Origin: Rhynchopus sp. YZ270_cl-10
Taxonomy: Eukaryota; Euglenozoa; Diplonemea; Diplonemida; Diplonemidae
Direction of reading: 5' to 3'
NCBI GenBank assembly: GCA_964035575.1
Contig: OZ037845.1
Span: 434,001 to 498,000, forward strand
DNA length: 64,000 nt
Positions 1-9,753 of the stretch are shown here, one piece after another. Under the pieces are notes generated by a model. The model worked only from the letters and a program-made list of their open reading frames with translations. It was not told the DNA's origin and ran no database searches. Both the position numbers and the translations under genes were made by a program. Each line of letters starts with the position of its first letter. Position 1 is the first letter of the stretch.

Positions 1-668
1 AGCCCTCTCGTGACAGTGTGTGCCTAAAAGAAAAAGAGGGGGGAAAAGAAGAGCACGCGAAGAGCACAACAAGTGTAGTGTGCAAAAAAGTAAATAAAGT
101 TGCGCTAAAAAAAGATTGGGTCTTTTGTTTGTGCGCTCAGGCGCCACTCTTGGGCACCTGTCTACGTAAAGTGTCAACTCACTCACCATATCTCCATAGC
201 ACCAAGGTACCCGGACCTTTGATGCTGGGTAAAAAAGGCACCAGTCGGATCACAAGACCCGGCTAGCCCACACAGAACACGAGCCACCAGGGCTAGTGAC
301 AATTAAAGGAAAAATGTAAAAAAAATAGCCATTTTATACATCCGGATAGCAAAAAACCACGTATGTGTAAACAATAGGGAAGGGAAAGACGGGGGTGGGG
401 ACGAGAAGAATGACACAAAAAAAAAAAAATGCAACACATTTACGCCCTGTTGTTATGAAGAATATTTCGTTTTATTTTCTGTTCTTTCCCCTCCCACCCT
501 CTAACCCATACCCTTATCTTTACCGGTAAGCACCCGAAGAGACGTTCTATGCTCAGTTTCTATTTTTCATACAACATCCCTCCCTCACAACTCTACCTTT
601 TTTCTACACTTTTGGACATGCCTTTTGACACAAATTCTACTAATCGAATTGAAATTTTTGATTCTCAT
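1..668. other. Gene-free left edge
   Basis: No gene is supported. The first 28 bases are the 5' part of repeat family R1 (GCCCTCTCGTGACAGTGT), truncated before its hairpins. The rest is AT-rich with an A-run near 417-429 and pyrimidine-rich stretches. The short open frame at 18-266 runs out of the repeat and shows no coding character. Confidence 0.6.
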
Positions 669-2261
669 TTAATTTAAATACATGACACGCTTCAGAATGC
701 GTTGGTTCATCACCTTCGCACGCTTTTCAAGGAATGTAAGGATGCTTTCATACCCACACCCAACACGCACTACTAGAGCACTGCTGTGCACGGCTACTTT
801 GTATTTTTTTGAGGGGGTGTCTATTGTGTAGACGGAGTCTGATATCTTTGCTATGGGGAGGGACGGCACACGCGCCTTGAGCTCTGCCATCATAGAGTCC
901 ACAACACGGTGCGTCACTGCCTCTGGCGTTCGCGGCACCAATGCGCGACGCAGCTTCTCCGCCGGATCCGACACCCCTGGGAACGGGTCCGTCACCTTCC
1001 TCCGCCCACCCCCAACCAACCCACCCCCTACATCACGCACAAACGACGAATCAGCGTTCTCCTCTCTGTCATACCTATAAAAGGCCTCATGCGATGCGCT
1101 CTCAGCGTTGAACGCTTTGTTGTTAAGATACGCTTGGTACACACCGTAGCGCTGGAAGGGCTCGGTTCTGGTGGGCACCAGACGTTCTACGGGACGTTCC
1201 TGCACCTCAGGGGTCAGCTGCTCTGGGGTGTGCACCTCAGCACTGCAGAGGTCTTCTCCAAAGTCCAGCTTTGTTGGTACAACTTCGGCAGCTATTGGGG
1301 TGTGTAATGTGACAGAGGAAGGGGATAATGCAACAGCGTTTGTGTTGAGCTTATCCTTTAGACTGCTGTTTTCAGAGCGAAGCCGTGTCAGCTCATCTTG
1401 CAGAGATGCCGACTCCTGACGCGATGCACGCAGCTGCTGTGAACTCTCATCCTCCAACAGCGCGGAGATCACTGCCTCTCGAGAGTACTTCCTTACCAAA
1501 TGCGACACATCGCTTGATATTGGGGTCCGTTTCGACCGTCCCGTCCGCACCGCACTTCCTCCTGCACTCGAGCCTGCCGAACTCAAACCCCCTTCTGAAA
1601 GGTGCCATTCTATTTTGTCCACAACGTCGCGAGGGGGTGTCGTGACCTCGGCGCTGGCCTGCGGTGTGAACACCTGAGTGATGGTATGCTCCACATTGCC
1701 GTCGGAGGAGAGCGGCGAAGGCGACGCACATTCCTCATGAGCACTTTGCTGCACAGAGTCGCTTGACAACAGGCTTCGCGTATCCGCCTTTTCGGACGTC
1801 CACCCTACATCAATATCCGGCGCCGATAGGGGGGTCGTTGCCTTCGTAACAGAAGCCACCTCAGCACTCAACTCCTGCGGCGAGACAGTCTCGGGGGAGC
1901 TGAATAATTCGCTCAAAGACACCACCGGGTTGTCAATCGCGCAAGAGGGCGGGTCTTTGCGTTCCACAGAAGGAAAGCTTGCCATAAAGTCCGGTGGAGA
2001 CGCTGGATGGCCAGGAGACACAGCTGGGGCATGCACATGGCGTGACGATGATGAAATCGACGCGGCTGACGTGGTCTGTTGCAGACGACATGGTGTGTCC
2101 CCTTCTGCATCTGCAGCTGTTGTCGGGCCAACCGGGGCACCCTCTGCACCCACAGCAGGCACTGCCGTCTCCTGCGGGGAGGAACTTGCTTTCACAGGAA
2201 ACCCTTTGTGCACCTGGTTCGGCATTCCCTTAGGAGACGCCACACCGGCAGCGCTCGGCAT
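669..2261 (-). CDS. GAS2 (GAR)-domain protein, probable microtubule binder
   Basis: A 530-residue protein on the minus strand. I start it at the ATG at 2261 (MPSAAGVASP); the frame extends 21 bases upstream only through a TTG codon. The first 265 residues are Ser/Thr/Pro/Ala-rich and look disordered. Residues about 265-310 are a short coiled coil (DELTRLRSENSSLKDKL). The last 90 residues contain a typical GAS2-related (GAR) module: SDSVYTIDTPSKKYKVAV, then the diagnostic VVRVGCGYESILTFLEKRA. GAR domains in spectraplakins and GAS2 proteins bind microtubules; this role is inferred from family knowledge. The usual partner CH domain is absent, so the protein may use its coiled coil and low-complexity region to attach to another structure. 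It is the last gene of the one-strand array within the window. The domain call is fairly sure; the cellular role is inferred. Confidence 0.8.
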   Translation of the reverse strand: MPSAAGVASPKGMPNQVHKGFPVKASSSPQETAVPAVGAEGAPVGPTTAADAEGDTPCRLQQTTSAASISSSSRHVHAPAVSPGHPASPPDFMASFPSVERKDPPSCAIDNPVVSLSELFSSPETVSPQELSAEVASVTKATTPLSAPDIDVGWTSEKADTRSLLSSDSVQQSAHEECASPSPLSSDGNVEHTITQVFTPQASAEVTTPPRDVVDKIEWHLSEGGLSSAGSSAGGSAVRTGRSKRTPISSDVSHLVRKYSREAVISALLEDESSQQLRASRQESASLQDELTRLRSENSSLKDKLNTNAVALSPSSVTLHTPIAAEVVPTKLDFGEDLCSAEVHTPEQLTPEVQERPVERLVPTRTEPFQRYGVYQAYLNNKAFNAESASHEAFYRYDREENADSSFVRDVGGGLVGGGRRKVTDPFPGVSDPAEKLRRALVPRTPEAVTHRVVDSMMAELKARVPSLPIAKISDSVYTIDTPSKKYKVAVHSSALVVRVGCGYESILTFLEKRAKVMNQRILKRVMYLN

Positions 2262-2987
2262 TAAGATATGGGAAATAAGCAAAGGTATGGAGTCAGAAAC
2301 AACTCAAAAAGAGAGGAATACCTGGAGGTGATGCTGTGTGCTAAAGAGATTGTTTCATATACATTCTTTTCTGACGAAAAGAAGGTATAGAGGGTGCTAA
2401 AAACGTACCCTTGGAGATGATGCTGTGTACTAAAGAGATGTTTGTTTCTCCCCTTTGCACTCAGGTAGCTGCCTGCCTTTCAAAAGCAATCGTGTGAATG
2501 TATTGACAGTGCAAAAACAGTGAACACTGCTGATCCATCCACGGAATTGTCGAACCCAAAGAGCAGCTTTGTCTGTCATCTCAATAAATGGTGGGGGGGT
2601 GAGTTTCGTATTGGTACATCATATATGGGGGGTGTTTTTTGACTGTTTCGTTCGTATGTGAGATAGAGGGTCACATCAGGGAGGGTTTTATTGGGGGACT
2701 GCTCCAGAAAATATAAGAAAAACTTTGGAAAAATAAAAAAGGGAGAAAAACTGAAGATGAATTGGTGTGCCCTCTATGTGCACACATCAGGGGGGGAAGT
2801 GGGATATTGTGTGTCCTCGCACAACAGAAAAATGGGGCTTTTCGTTGTCTCTATATAAAATCTAAAAAATCGGAGATACTTACACAAATATGCGAACGAT
2901 GCTACCACCTCTCTTCTATCTCGCAAAGGGGAGAAAATAAGATGATCCTAAGCCTTTCTACCAAAGTGATGATTTTGTACACCAGCA
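2262..2987. other. Intergenic stretch with a short direct repeat
   Basis: No gene is seen. A diverged direct repeat of about 35 bp centred on GATGCTGTGT lies at about 2319-2351 and 2402-2440, the first followed by an R7-type CATATAC hairpin (2353-2392). A weak R4 copy (CAGTGCAAA ... GTCGAACCC) lies at about 2497-2555. A GTGCACACATC motif shared with 8345, 28880 and 46825 lies near 2778. Confidence 0.5.
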
Positions 2988-4310
2988 TCACCGTTTCCAT
3001 CCCTTCTTCGCGTGCTCCGCTGCGTAGTTCGTTGAAGGGGTTGGTAAACAGGACATAACCTGCTCTGATAAGCCTTGCACGCTTGAGTAGCGTGTCCGGT
3101 TGTATTGTTGGTACTGTCGTTCGGGGATGCGTTTGGGGGAAGGTGCGCTGCTGCTGTTACTGCTGCTCGATGCAGCAGCACCACTCGCCTGCTTCCTCCG
3201 TGCAGGCATCGCTGCCTGCGCCCAGTCGAACGCTTCTGCCCTGGCCCGCTCCTTATTCGATTTATCTTTCTCCAAAATAACAAGGTCCTCCCTTCTGTCT
3301 CTCGCAGACATCCTCTGCTTCAAATCCTCATGACTCCGCTTCTCCCCTACCCGCAAGACACGCACCTTCTCTTCTTCAGCTAAGGTCGCCTTGCTTGCAA
3401 TATCCTGCACCTCAGCAGCACGGCGTTGTCCTTGAACGTACGCTTCGTGCTCCTCCCGTTTTGCTTCTGCGTCCATTTGGGCTGCGGCTGCGCGGTTCAC
3501 CATTTGTTCTCTGAGCATTCCTTGCGCATGCTGTGAACGGCAATCCACCCTCGCCTTCTCTATCACCTCCACTGATGCGAGACGGCTGTCAACACTCCGT
3601 TTCTGCCCTGCCGCCCAATCCGTATACGCACGCTCTACGTTATGCGCCTTTTGCTTTGCTTCCTTCTGTCGTACAGAGTTCTTCAACGCCACTGCCCGCA
3701 CCTTCTCCTTCTTCGACATACTCGTCTGCGCCCTCGCTACCGCTATGCTCTCATCCCTCGCCATTAACCGCACCTCCTTCATTCGATCTGCCGTATAAAT
3801 CTGCTCCCGTTTCCTCAAAACAGCCTCCTGTTGTCTGGCCAGCCTTTCCACAGCGCGCCGCTGCGAGGCTTGCTCACTTAACAGCCTCCCTCCAGTAGGA
3901 GGAGAGCTCGGTACAGATCTTACCGGGCTTTCCTCTCTTCTAGCATCCTGGATATCAGGTGTACGAGGGGTCGCGGGGGTGCTAGGAACGCTTGGAGCAA
4001 TTTGTGGATGCCGTCTTATCGGAGTATACCCATGCGAAGTACTTTGTGTCGTCATAGAAAGACTGTCCTGGGGAACATCCTCTTCTATGTTCCCCTGAGA
4101 CTCCTCCTTCGACTCTGTTATTTCAGGGGCATCTTCTTCATTTACCGAAGTTTCCTCTTGAAACCCAGCTGGTGAGTGACCTTCTTCATCCTCCTGAGTC
4201 TCGTCTTGAGGGTGCGGTATATGGGTTTCATCTGCCCCAGACAACGGTACTCCACCCGGGGAGGATGCTGATGATTCTGCGCCATCCCCATCATGGACGA
4301 CACTTCCCAT
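2988..4310 (-). CDS. Long coiled-coil protein of unknown function
   Basis: A 440-residue protein starting at a true ATG (MGSVVHDGDG). Residues 1-130 are acidic and Ser/Pro/Thr-rich, ending in a run of TP dipeptides (PSVPSTPATPRTPD). Residues about 145-355 are a nearly uninterrupted, highly charged helix rich in Ala, Arg, Glu and Lys (for example RRAVERLARQQEAVLRKREQ), with a strong coiled-coil pattern. The tail is Ser/Ala-rich and ends in a basic segment (AEHAKKGWKR). I do not recognise a family. The composition suits a cytoskeletal or flagellar structural protein, but that is inference. It lies between the GAS2-domain gene and the carrier gene on the same strand. Confidence 0.72.
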   Translation of the reverse strand: MGSVVHDGDGAESSASSPGGVPLSGADETHIPHPQDETQEDEEGHSPAGFQEETSVNEEDAPEITESKEESQGNIEEDVPQDSLSMTTQSTSHGYTPIRRHPQIAPSVPSTPATPRTPDIQDARREESPVRSVPSSPPTGGRLLSEQASQRRAVERLARQQEAVLRKREQIYTADRMKEVRLMARDESIAVARAQTSMSKKEKVRAVALKNSVRQKEAKQKAHNVERAYTDWAAGQKRSVDSRLASVEVIEKARVDCRSQHAQGMLREQMVNRAAAAQMDAEAKREEHEAYVQGQRRAAEVQDIASKATLAEEEKVRVLRVGEKRSHEDLKQRMSARDRREDLVILEKDKSNKERARAEAFDWAQAAMPARRKQASGAAASSSSNSSSAPSPKRIPERQYQQYNRTRYSSVQGLSEQVMSCLPTPSTNYAAEHAKKGWKR

Positions 4311-5700
4311 TGGGGGGGTGAGAGAGAGGAGAGGGTGCAGTAGGAGGCGGGGGTATCTAGCGCATTGTTATTCTCCTTCTTTGTTTTGAAGAGCCTGGTG
4401 GGGTGGGGTTTGGATTGTGGTGGTTTGGATGTGTAGGAGGGAGGAGGGAGGAGGAGCTTGAGTAAAGAAGTAGAGTTGGAATACAAAGCCCTCGTGAACA
4501 GTGTTACCCTGGTACAATGGATTGCAATGTATTACAATGACCGGCTGTACCGGGGGGGTGGACAACCCAACCATGCAGTCTTCCATCCATTTCGTGGTTT
4601 CCATCTGAAGAATTGGTATTGATGCAGGCACCTCAACTGACCCACATAACCCTGTAGCCTTGGATAAAAGTGGAAGTACTGCGGTAACAGAAGGTGTAGA
4701 GTAAAATATGGACGGTGGTGGGAGGGGTGGTTTATTTTGTGTGTTTCGAAGAAACGGTTTTTTTTTTTTTTTTTGTGGTGGACGAAAGTATTGCGTGCCG
4801 AGCGCTATGACAAGGCCACGCACCTCGCCTCTCCTAATTCACCCCTATTTCTGGAAAAAAAAGAAAAGTTGAAAAGATGAACCTAAGCCTCTCATACTTA
4901 GTCACCTTCAAAAAAAGGAGGTTGTAAAGTACAAACGCCTCTGTGGACGCAGGCACTGAATCTCCGAGGGTTGTCGGGAAAAAAATTTTTTTTTTGAAAG
5001 ATGCATGCGCGACTCGCTGTGCGAAAATTCATCACAAAACACAAGGGTGCGCTACTGAACATACCCGCGCAACCCTTTGATCTAAACGCAACATTCCAAG
5101 ACAATCATATGCCGACCTTTACCAGGTAAGACACCGGGGCTTCTGTTCCTTAGGGGTTAAGAATGGCTGTTGAGAAAGTGACTGTTAAGTGAGTTGTAAC
5201 TGCAACTTACAGGCACCATTCAAACGAAATGCAAAGCAATCCGGGGGGAAATTCAAAAAAAAGCAGTAACGTGGCCAAAACTTGATAAAAGAAAAGGTTG
5301 GTAAAAGATGATAAGCAACACTGTGCTTGATCACCCGAACAGGGGATGAGGAGATAAGGGTAACGGACGAAGGGAGAAGGAAGCAGAATTTTTCGGTGAC
5401 CACCCATCCAGTCGCCTAAGATTTTCACCGGGGATTTTCGTTATTTTTTTCTCGAATAAAACTACAAAGATGAAAAATGCAACACCCCACATGCAAGCAA
5501 AACCCCCCTCGACACCCAACAACACACTAAGATGTAATGGCACATCTTTTAAAACACAAACGTTGGGATGGTAAAATGCTAATCACGCGCTTAGCCACCA
5601 AAAAACACACACAACAGAAAGCGATATTCTACTAAGGGGGCAACTTTTTAATCCCCACAATAAGCAGAATCATCACCATTTTTTGACTCTCTTTATCTCT
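4311..5700. other. Intergenic stretch holding four dispersed repeat families
   Basis: No gene is supported. The plus strand reads in order: R1 (4475-4607), R3 (4612-4680), R2 hairpin (4874-4910) and R4 (4920-4978). All four lie in the orientation opposite to the genes. The 5100-5700 part is AT-rich single-copy-looking sequence in which I see nothing. Confidence 0.6.
4475..4607 (+). repeat. R1 dispersed repeat, full copy
   Basis: A full-length copy of the approximately 110-bp R1 family. It begins with GGAATACAAAGCCCTCGTG, then the CCGGCTGTACCGG hairpin and the GGTGGAC...CCC hairpin. The AACCA...TGGTT stem closes it. This copy has a short internal duplication (ACAATGG/ACAATG) just before CCGGCTGTACC, the same place where the 32231 copy carries an insertion. 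An R3 copy follows within 5 bp. Confidence 0.75.
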
Positions 5701-6561
5701 TTAGATAGCCTTCATCCCGCAAACCTCTCTCAGCTTCTCAAACACCAGGAAGGTCACGATGGTGTGCGGTCCAAGCCTCATCCACCCGGGCACCCACCCA
5801 GAGTAGAGCGCCAGGAAACCCTCATTTTTGATCGTCTTCGAGAAGCAATCGAGGGTTCCCTTGTACGGCATGGTACCATCACTGAGGGGCTTGGAAGACA
5901 TGACACGGGTCTTAATCAGATCGATTGGCGCAGTGATCGTCACCGCCACGATACCCGCGAAGAACGACGCCACCAGATGCAGTGCCACACCTTCCTCCAG
6001 GATACCTGCGTTCTTGAGGGTGTGCTTTGAATGGTCGTAGGCAGGAGCCTGGCAGGACCCTAAGATTCCTGCACGTTGAACGGTTTGTCCTACACCAACG
6101 TAAAGACCTCTGGCACCTTGGGTGGAGTAGATGTGGTAGAATGCTTGGAAGACGTTTTTGTAGAGTTTCCCGGAGGTGTCGGATTGCATGCGGATTTTGA
6201 CGAGGTCGCAGGGGTTCGCAATCGCAGAGCCAAGCATCCCTGCGGAGGCGCCTGCAGCAAGCTTCTTGTACAGCGGGGTGTTCTTCGGGTCGGTTGCGCC
6301 GTACAGCTCCTTGAAGGTTTCGTAGGCCCCGAAACGGATGCCGCTGTAGCTCATCTCCCTGCACAGCGACGCACCCAGGCCTTTGTACAACCCACGCACA
6401 CCCTCCGTCTGCGCAATCGAACGCATACCCCCAACCATCCCCGGGTACTTCCCCTTCTCAACCTGCATTCTGATCTTGACAACATCAACAGGGTTCGTGC
6501 AGGAAGCTCCACAGCATGCGCTGGTCCCAGCCAGGGCGATTTTGAACGCCGTTTCTGACAT
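5701..6561 (-). CDS. Mitochondrial carrier (SLC25), dicarboxylate/oxoglutarate/UCP-like
   Basis: A complete 286-residue inner-membrane carrier with the usual three tandem repeats. The signature P-x-[DE]-x-x-[KR] appears three times: NPVDVVKIRMQ (Pro24), NPCDLVKIRMQ (Pro117) and APIDLIKTRVM (Pro212). The C-terminal GWVPGWMRLGPHTIVTFLVFE is the pattern of the branch containing DIC (SLC25A10), OGC (SLC25A11) and UCP-like carriers, which exchange dicarboxylates or move protons/anions. Length is normal and there is no intron. Its presence implies a mitochondrion or related organelle with metabolite exchange. The exact substrate cannot be read from sequence alone. The start is the only in-frame ATG before repeat 1. 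Confidence 0.93.
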   Translation of the reverse strand: MSETAFKIALAGTSACCGASCTNPVDVVKIRMQVEKGKYPGMVGGMRSIAQTEGVRGLYKGLGASLCREMSYSGIRFGAYETFKELYGATDPKNTPLYKKLAAGASAGMLGSAIANPCDLVKIRMQSDTSGKLYKNVFQAFYHIYSTQGARGLYVGVGQTVQRAGILGSCQAPAYDHSKHTLKNAGILEEGVALHLVASFFAGIVAVTITAPIDLIKTRVMSSKPLSDGTMPYKGTLDCFSKTIKNEGFLALYSGWVPGWMRLGPHTIVTFLVFEKLREVCGMKAI

Positions 6562-7433
6562 TGTTTTGTTCTTTTTTCCTGGAGATGAGAGATGAGAGAT
6601 GGGAGATGAGAGATGGGAGATGAGAGATGGGAGAGAAATAGAGGGGGGTTTAAGAAACTGAAGCTAGCTGAGATCTGAGAGAGGAAAGGAGGGGAGGGGA
6701 GATGAGGGGGGAAGAATAAACCTTTTGTTATTTTGTGCTTTTGCTCTTCCGTTTTTTTGGCTGAACAAAAAAGCGAGTCGGGGTAGAGCAGGACGCCACG
6801 GCAATCACTGAAGTGCTCAAACCTTGCGGAAAGGGGGTGCCAAAAAAGGGCCGAAAATAAAATGTGAAAGATGAAATGCGCCTTCTTGTGCACACATATC
6901 TAATAACAAAAATGGACTCGAAGGAGTGCGTCCATGAGGTTCGGAGCTCAACAAAGAACGAAAATAATAATATGAATGTCTCTCTACATATTTACATTTA
7001 AATCAGCAAGAGGACACTTTAAAAGGAATAGAAGGGTTGGTGTGATCCTGAGCTTTGTTAGCCGTTGCTCAGGATCCAATCAAAAACTAGACAATATCAT
7101 CCGCCAACTCATCTTGATAACAATAAAAATATAACAGTATTCTTCGTTGAACGCAAGCTAAGGAATCAAAGGGGAAATACTGTTACACAAGATCCGAACG
7201 TTGGCTTTCTTTTTCTCTTTCTTAATACACTACGCGTTGAGGGGGAAAAAATCGCTTGATCATAGACTACTATCACTAGATAGCGGCCACGATTTTTCAC
7301 AGGATTCTTAAAAGAACGCAAAAGAAGGATCCAATAAAAGAGAAAGAACACTATGAACGCACTCTCGCTCTCATTCTCTGTGGGGGGAAAATCTTTTTTC
7401 TTGTGAGAGACATAGATATCTCAAGCCTATTCT
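6562..7433. other. Intergenic stretch upstream of the carrier gene
   Basis: No gene is supported. An imperfect tandem repeat of GAGATGA/GAGATGG (about 7-16 bp period) lies at 6578-6637, directly upstream of the carrier start. The rest is AT-rich. A CTGAGCTTTGTTAGCCGTTG...TCAGGATCC foldback is weakly visible near 7048-7077; nothing else is seen. Confidence 0.5.
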
Positions 7434-8090
7434 TCACGCAGAAGCCTTCAGCGCCACTAGCCATGCACCTGCGGCCTTAAAGTTCGCAGTGTACCCTTCC
7501 ACTCCCTTCAGGCGCTCAAGGTAAGCCAGGATGGAGGGGTACGGTGCGAGCACGTTCTCTCCAATGGCCTCCGTCAAGAGGAGGAGCTGGTCCACCTCCG
7601 GGGTGAAAAGGAAGTCCGCAAGCGAGAGGGTGTCGCCTGCCACGAAGCTCTGCTTTGCGAGAAGCGTGTCGTATGCCTTCAGGGTCGGAGTCACCGCCTC
7701 GACACCCTTCTTGGCCAGCGCAGCGACCTCCTCTGGCTTTGCAAAAAGAACGGGGCGAACGAGGTCCACAGTGAGCTTGCGCACCTTCGCAAGGTTCGCT
7801 GCAATGTATTGCTGCACCTTCGCCTGCTGTTTCTTGTCCTTCGGCACAATGTCATGCTCCTCAGCAAGGTACTGCAGGATCGCGGTGCTCTCCTCCAGGA
7901 AGAAGTCGCCCTCCTCGTACGTAGGGACCTGAGCTGAGGGGAACTTCGCAACGTAGTCGGGGTGCTTCTGCTCGCCCTTCAGAATCTCGACAGTGCGCAC
8001 CTCAACATCAGACTTTGCGTAGGCAGCAAACCACGCGACAGAGCGTCCAGGCTGCGAGAAGGGGTGTGCGTTAAGGATTCCGGCCGGCAT
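7434..8090 (-). CDS. Glutathione S-transferase, theta-like
   Basis: A complete 218-residue cytosolic GST without introns. The N-terminal thioredoxin-like half has the theta-type start PFSQPGRSVAWF, in which a Ser near residue 12 is the likely glutathione-activating residue. It continues with AQVPTYEEGDFFLEESTAIL, holding the cis-Pro after Val and the Glu-Ser pair that binds the glutamyl part of GSH. The helical C-terminal half includes FVAGDTLSLADFLFTP, the conserved N-capping/hydrophobic-staple region of GSTs. The reaction would be conjugation or peroxide reduction with glutathione; substrate is unknown. An eEF1B-gamma-type GST domain is an alternative family, but the C-terminal EF1G domain is absent. 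Confidence 0.9.
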   Translation of the reverse strand: MPAGILNAHPFSQPGRSVAWFAAYAKSDVEVRTVEILKGEQKHPDYVAKFPSAQVPTYEEGDFFLEESTAILQYLAEEHDIVPKDKKQQAKVQQYIAANLAKVRKLTVDLVRPVLFAKPEEVAALAKKGVEAVTPTLKAYDTLLAKQSFVAGDTLSLADFLFTPEVDQLLLLTEAIGENVLAPYPSILAYLERLKGVEGYTANFKAAGAWLVALKASA

Positions 8091-8775
8091 TGTGTTAGGG
8101 GAAAGCGAAGGTGGTATAAGATTGTTCTGTGTGAGGACTTAAAGGGGGGGTGTGAAGAGAAAAATAAATGGTCGTTGATTTTGTTGTTGTTGTTGTTGTT
8201 ATCTGAAAACAGTCAAAGCATGCCACTTATACAAAAATGGTTTTTTTGCTGTTTTCAATCCCCTCCAGATCCATTTAGACGTGGAGAGTCATCGCAGATT
8301 GTTGATATGGTGCGTTAGTCAAATTTGAAGAAAACTTGAACAAAGATGAATATGCTGTGCACACATCTCTTAAAAGGAAAGACACAAAAGACGAAACGAA
8401 AGAAAGAAAAAATACTAGACAGAAAAGACAGAACTCATCGTAATTCAGTGTCAACCCCATTAGCCAAAGGTCCGGCACGACATGCTTCAAGAAGAGAGAA
8501 GTCCACATCCAATACAACGCCACGAAATATAATCCTTTGACACAAAAAATGGGGGAAATTGTAAGAAGTTTATAGAATGAACCTAAGCACCCTCTCGTTG
8601 CTTAGTCATCTTTTAATGAGAAAGGGTTGACGAATCGAAAACCTTAAGCCCAGAAAAGGTGCTTCCAAAGTGATTCTTAGTCACCTGAAAACCCCCCTTT
8701 TCCCTACCTATGCCACCTCTTTTTTTTTCTGTCTCGTAACTAGCCTGTGTAAGTCAAAGATATGAATGAAATAGA

Positions 8776-8899
8776 AACTTAACACTCATCACACGATAAA
8801 ACCCATGGGAGAGGTTGTGGTGAAACGCACACACCTCGACCTGTTTGGTGAGGCGTGGCTCTGCAGCGCGGTTCGTCCCTAGAACCGCGAGTGTGCTCA
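8776..8899 (+). repeat. S1 structured repeat, copy 1
   Basis: About 120 bp, repeated at 27471-27590 with small indels. It folds into three consecutive stems on inspection: TCACAC...GTGGTGA, CACACCTC...GAGGCGTG and CGCGGTTC...GAACCGCG. It could be an RNA gene or a structured mobile repeat; no known RNA family was recognised. Confidence 0.55.
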
Positions 8900-9657
8900 A
8901 AATGCTTTGTTTCTATTTCCTCCTTCATTTCATGAGGTGACAAAAGAAAACTAGCATCGTGAGAAAGGAGGCAACACCTCACATAAGGCAAATGGAGAAT
9001 CTCTCGATTGTCCATTAGTATTTTTTTTTTTTTTTTTGATTTTGAAATACAAAACCCTCTCTGTGACAGATACACTGTTCACGAGAGGGCATATTTCAAG
9101 TCAACTTTTTTTTGAATAATTGTGCAGACATCTCGCTTTTCGTTGTGAGCTCCACGCATTTTTTGAAAATTTGATTAATATTAGTGCAAACACCCGAGGT
9201 AGGCCCTGTACAACAGTATCGCCCGTTTTAACCCACCCTCCCAAATCGCATAAAAAAAATGTTTACAAAATGAACTGGAGGCTTCCATTTAATGGCAACC
9301 CACAGGAGGAGAAAGAACCCAACTCTTGGGAAAACAGACGCCAATGAGACCATCTAAGTCTCCCCTCTTGTATGCCATCTAAACCATGACAACTTAAGAA
9401 GAAGACACCTAGCTGGAAGGGCACTTCATTAGAAAAATAGAGAGCTTGACAGTGCAAAGGCCTTTGTGTGTGTGGATGCTGTGGGCATAGGAACGCCCCT
9501 GTGGACAATAGAGAAAACCCTCACAAGATAGGTGAAATGCTGCTCTCGTGCTCGCATCTGAAATACAACGAATGAGTGGGTTCGAATCGTTTAAAAATAA
9601 ATTTTTTGGACAGTAGAGATATGCACAACTGTGGCAACACAACTGAGGCAACTACCG

Positions 9658-9753
9658 TCTTCGTAAAAATGTTCGACCGTAAAAAAAGGACGAACTTCCA
9701 GAAACATCCGGAAATGGACGAACTTTATTGCGGTCGAACTTATTTACGAAGAC
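9658..9753. mobile_element. MITE-like element M4 nested in an R6 repeat
   Basis: A 96-bp element with about 23-bp terminal inverted repeats. The left end is GTCTTCGTAAAAATGTTCG and continues ACCG; the right end is its near-perfect complement, ending CGAAGAC. Inside is a short direct repeat GGACGAACTT. It interrupts a reverse-oriented R6 copy: R6 sequence ending in AACTACC continues after it with the complement of the other half (CACTACTCCAACAATT). No clear target duplication is visible. Confidence 0.6.

Noticed and set aside
9545-9595. GGTTCGAATC B-box-like motif
   Set aside because: No A box or cloverleaf at the right distance; probably part of a repeat.
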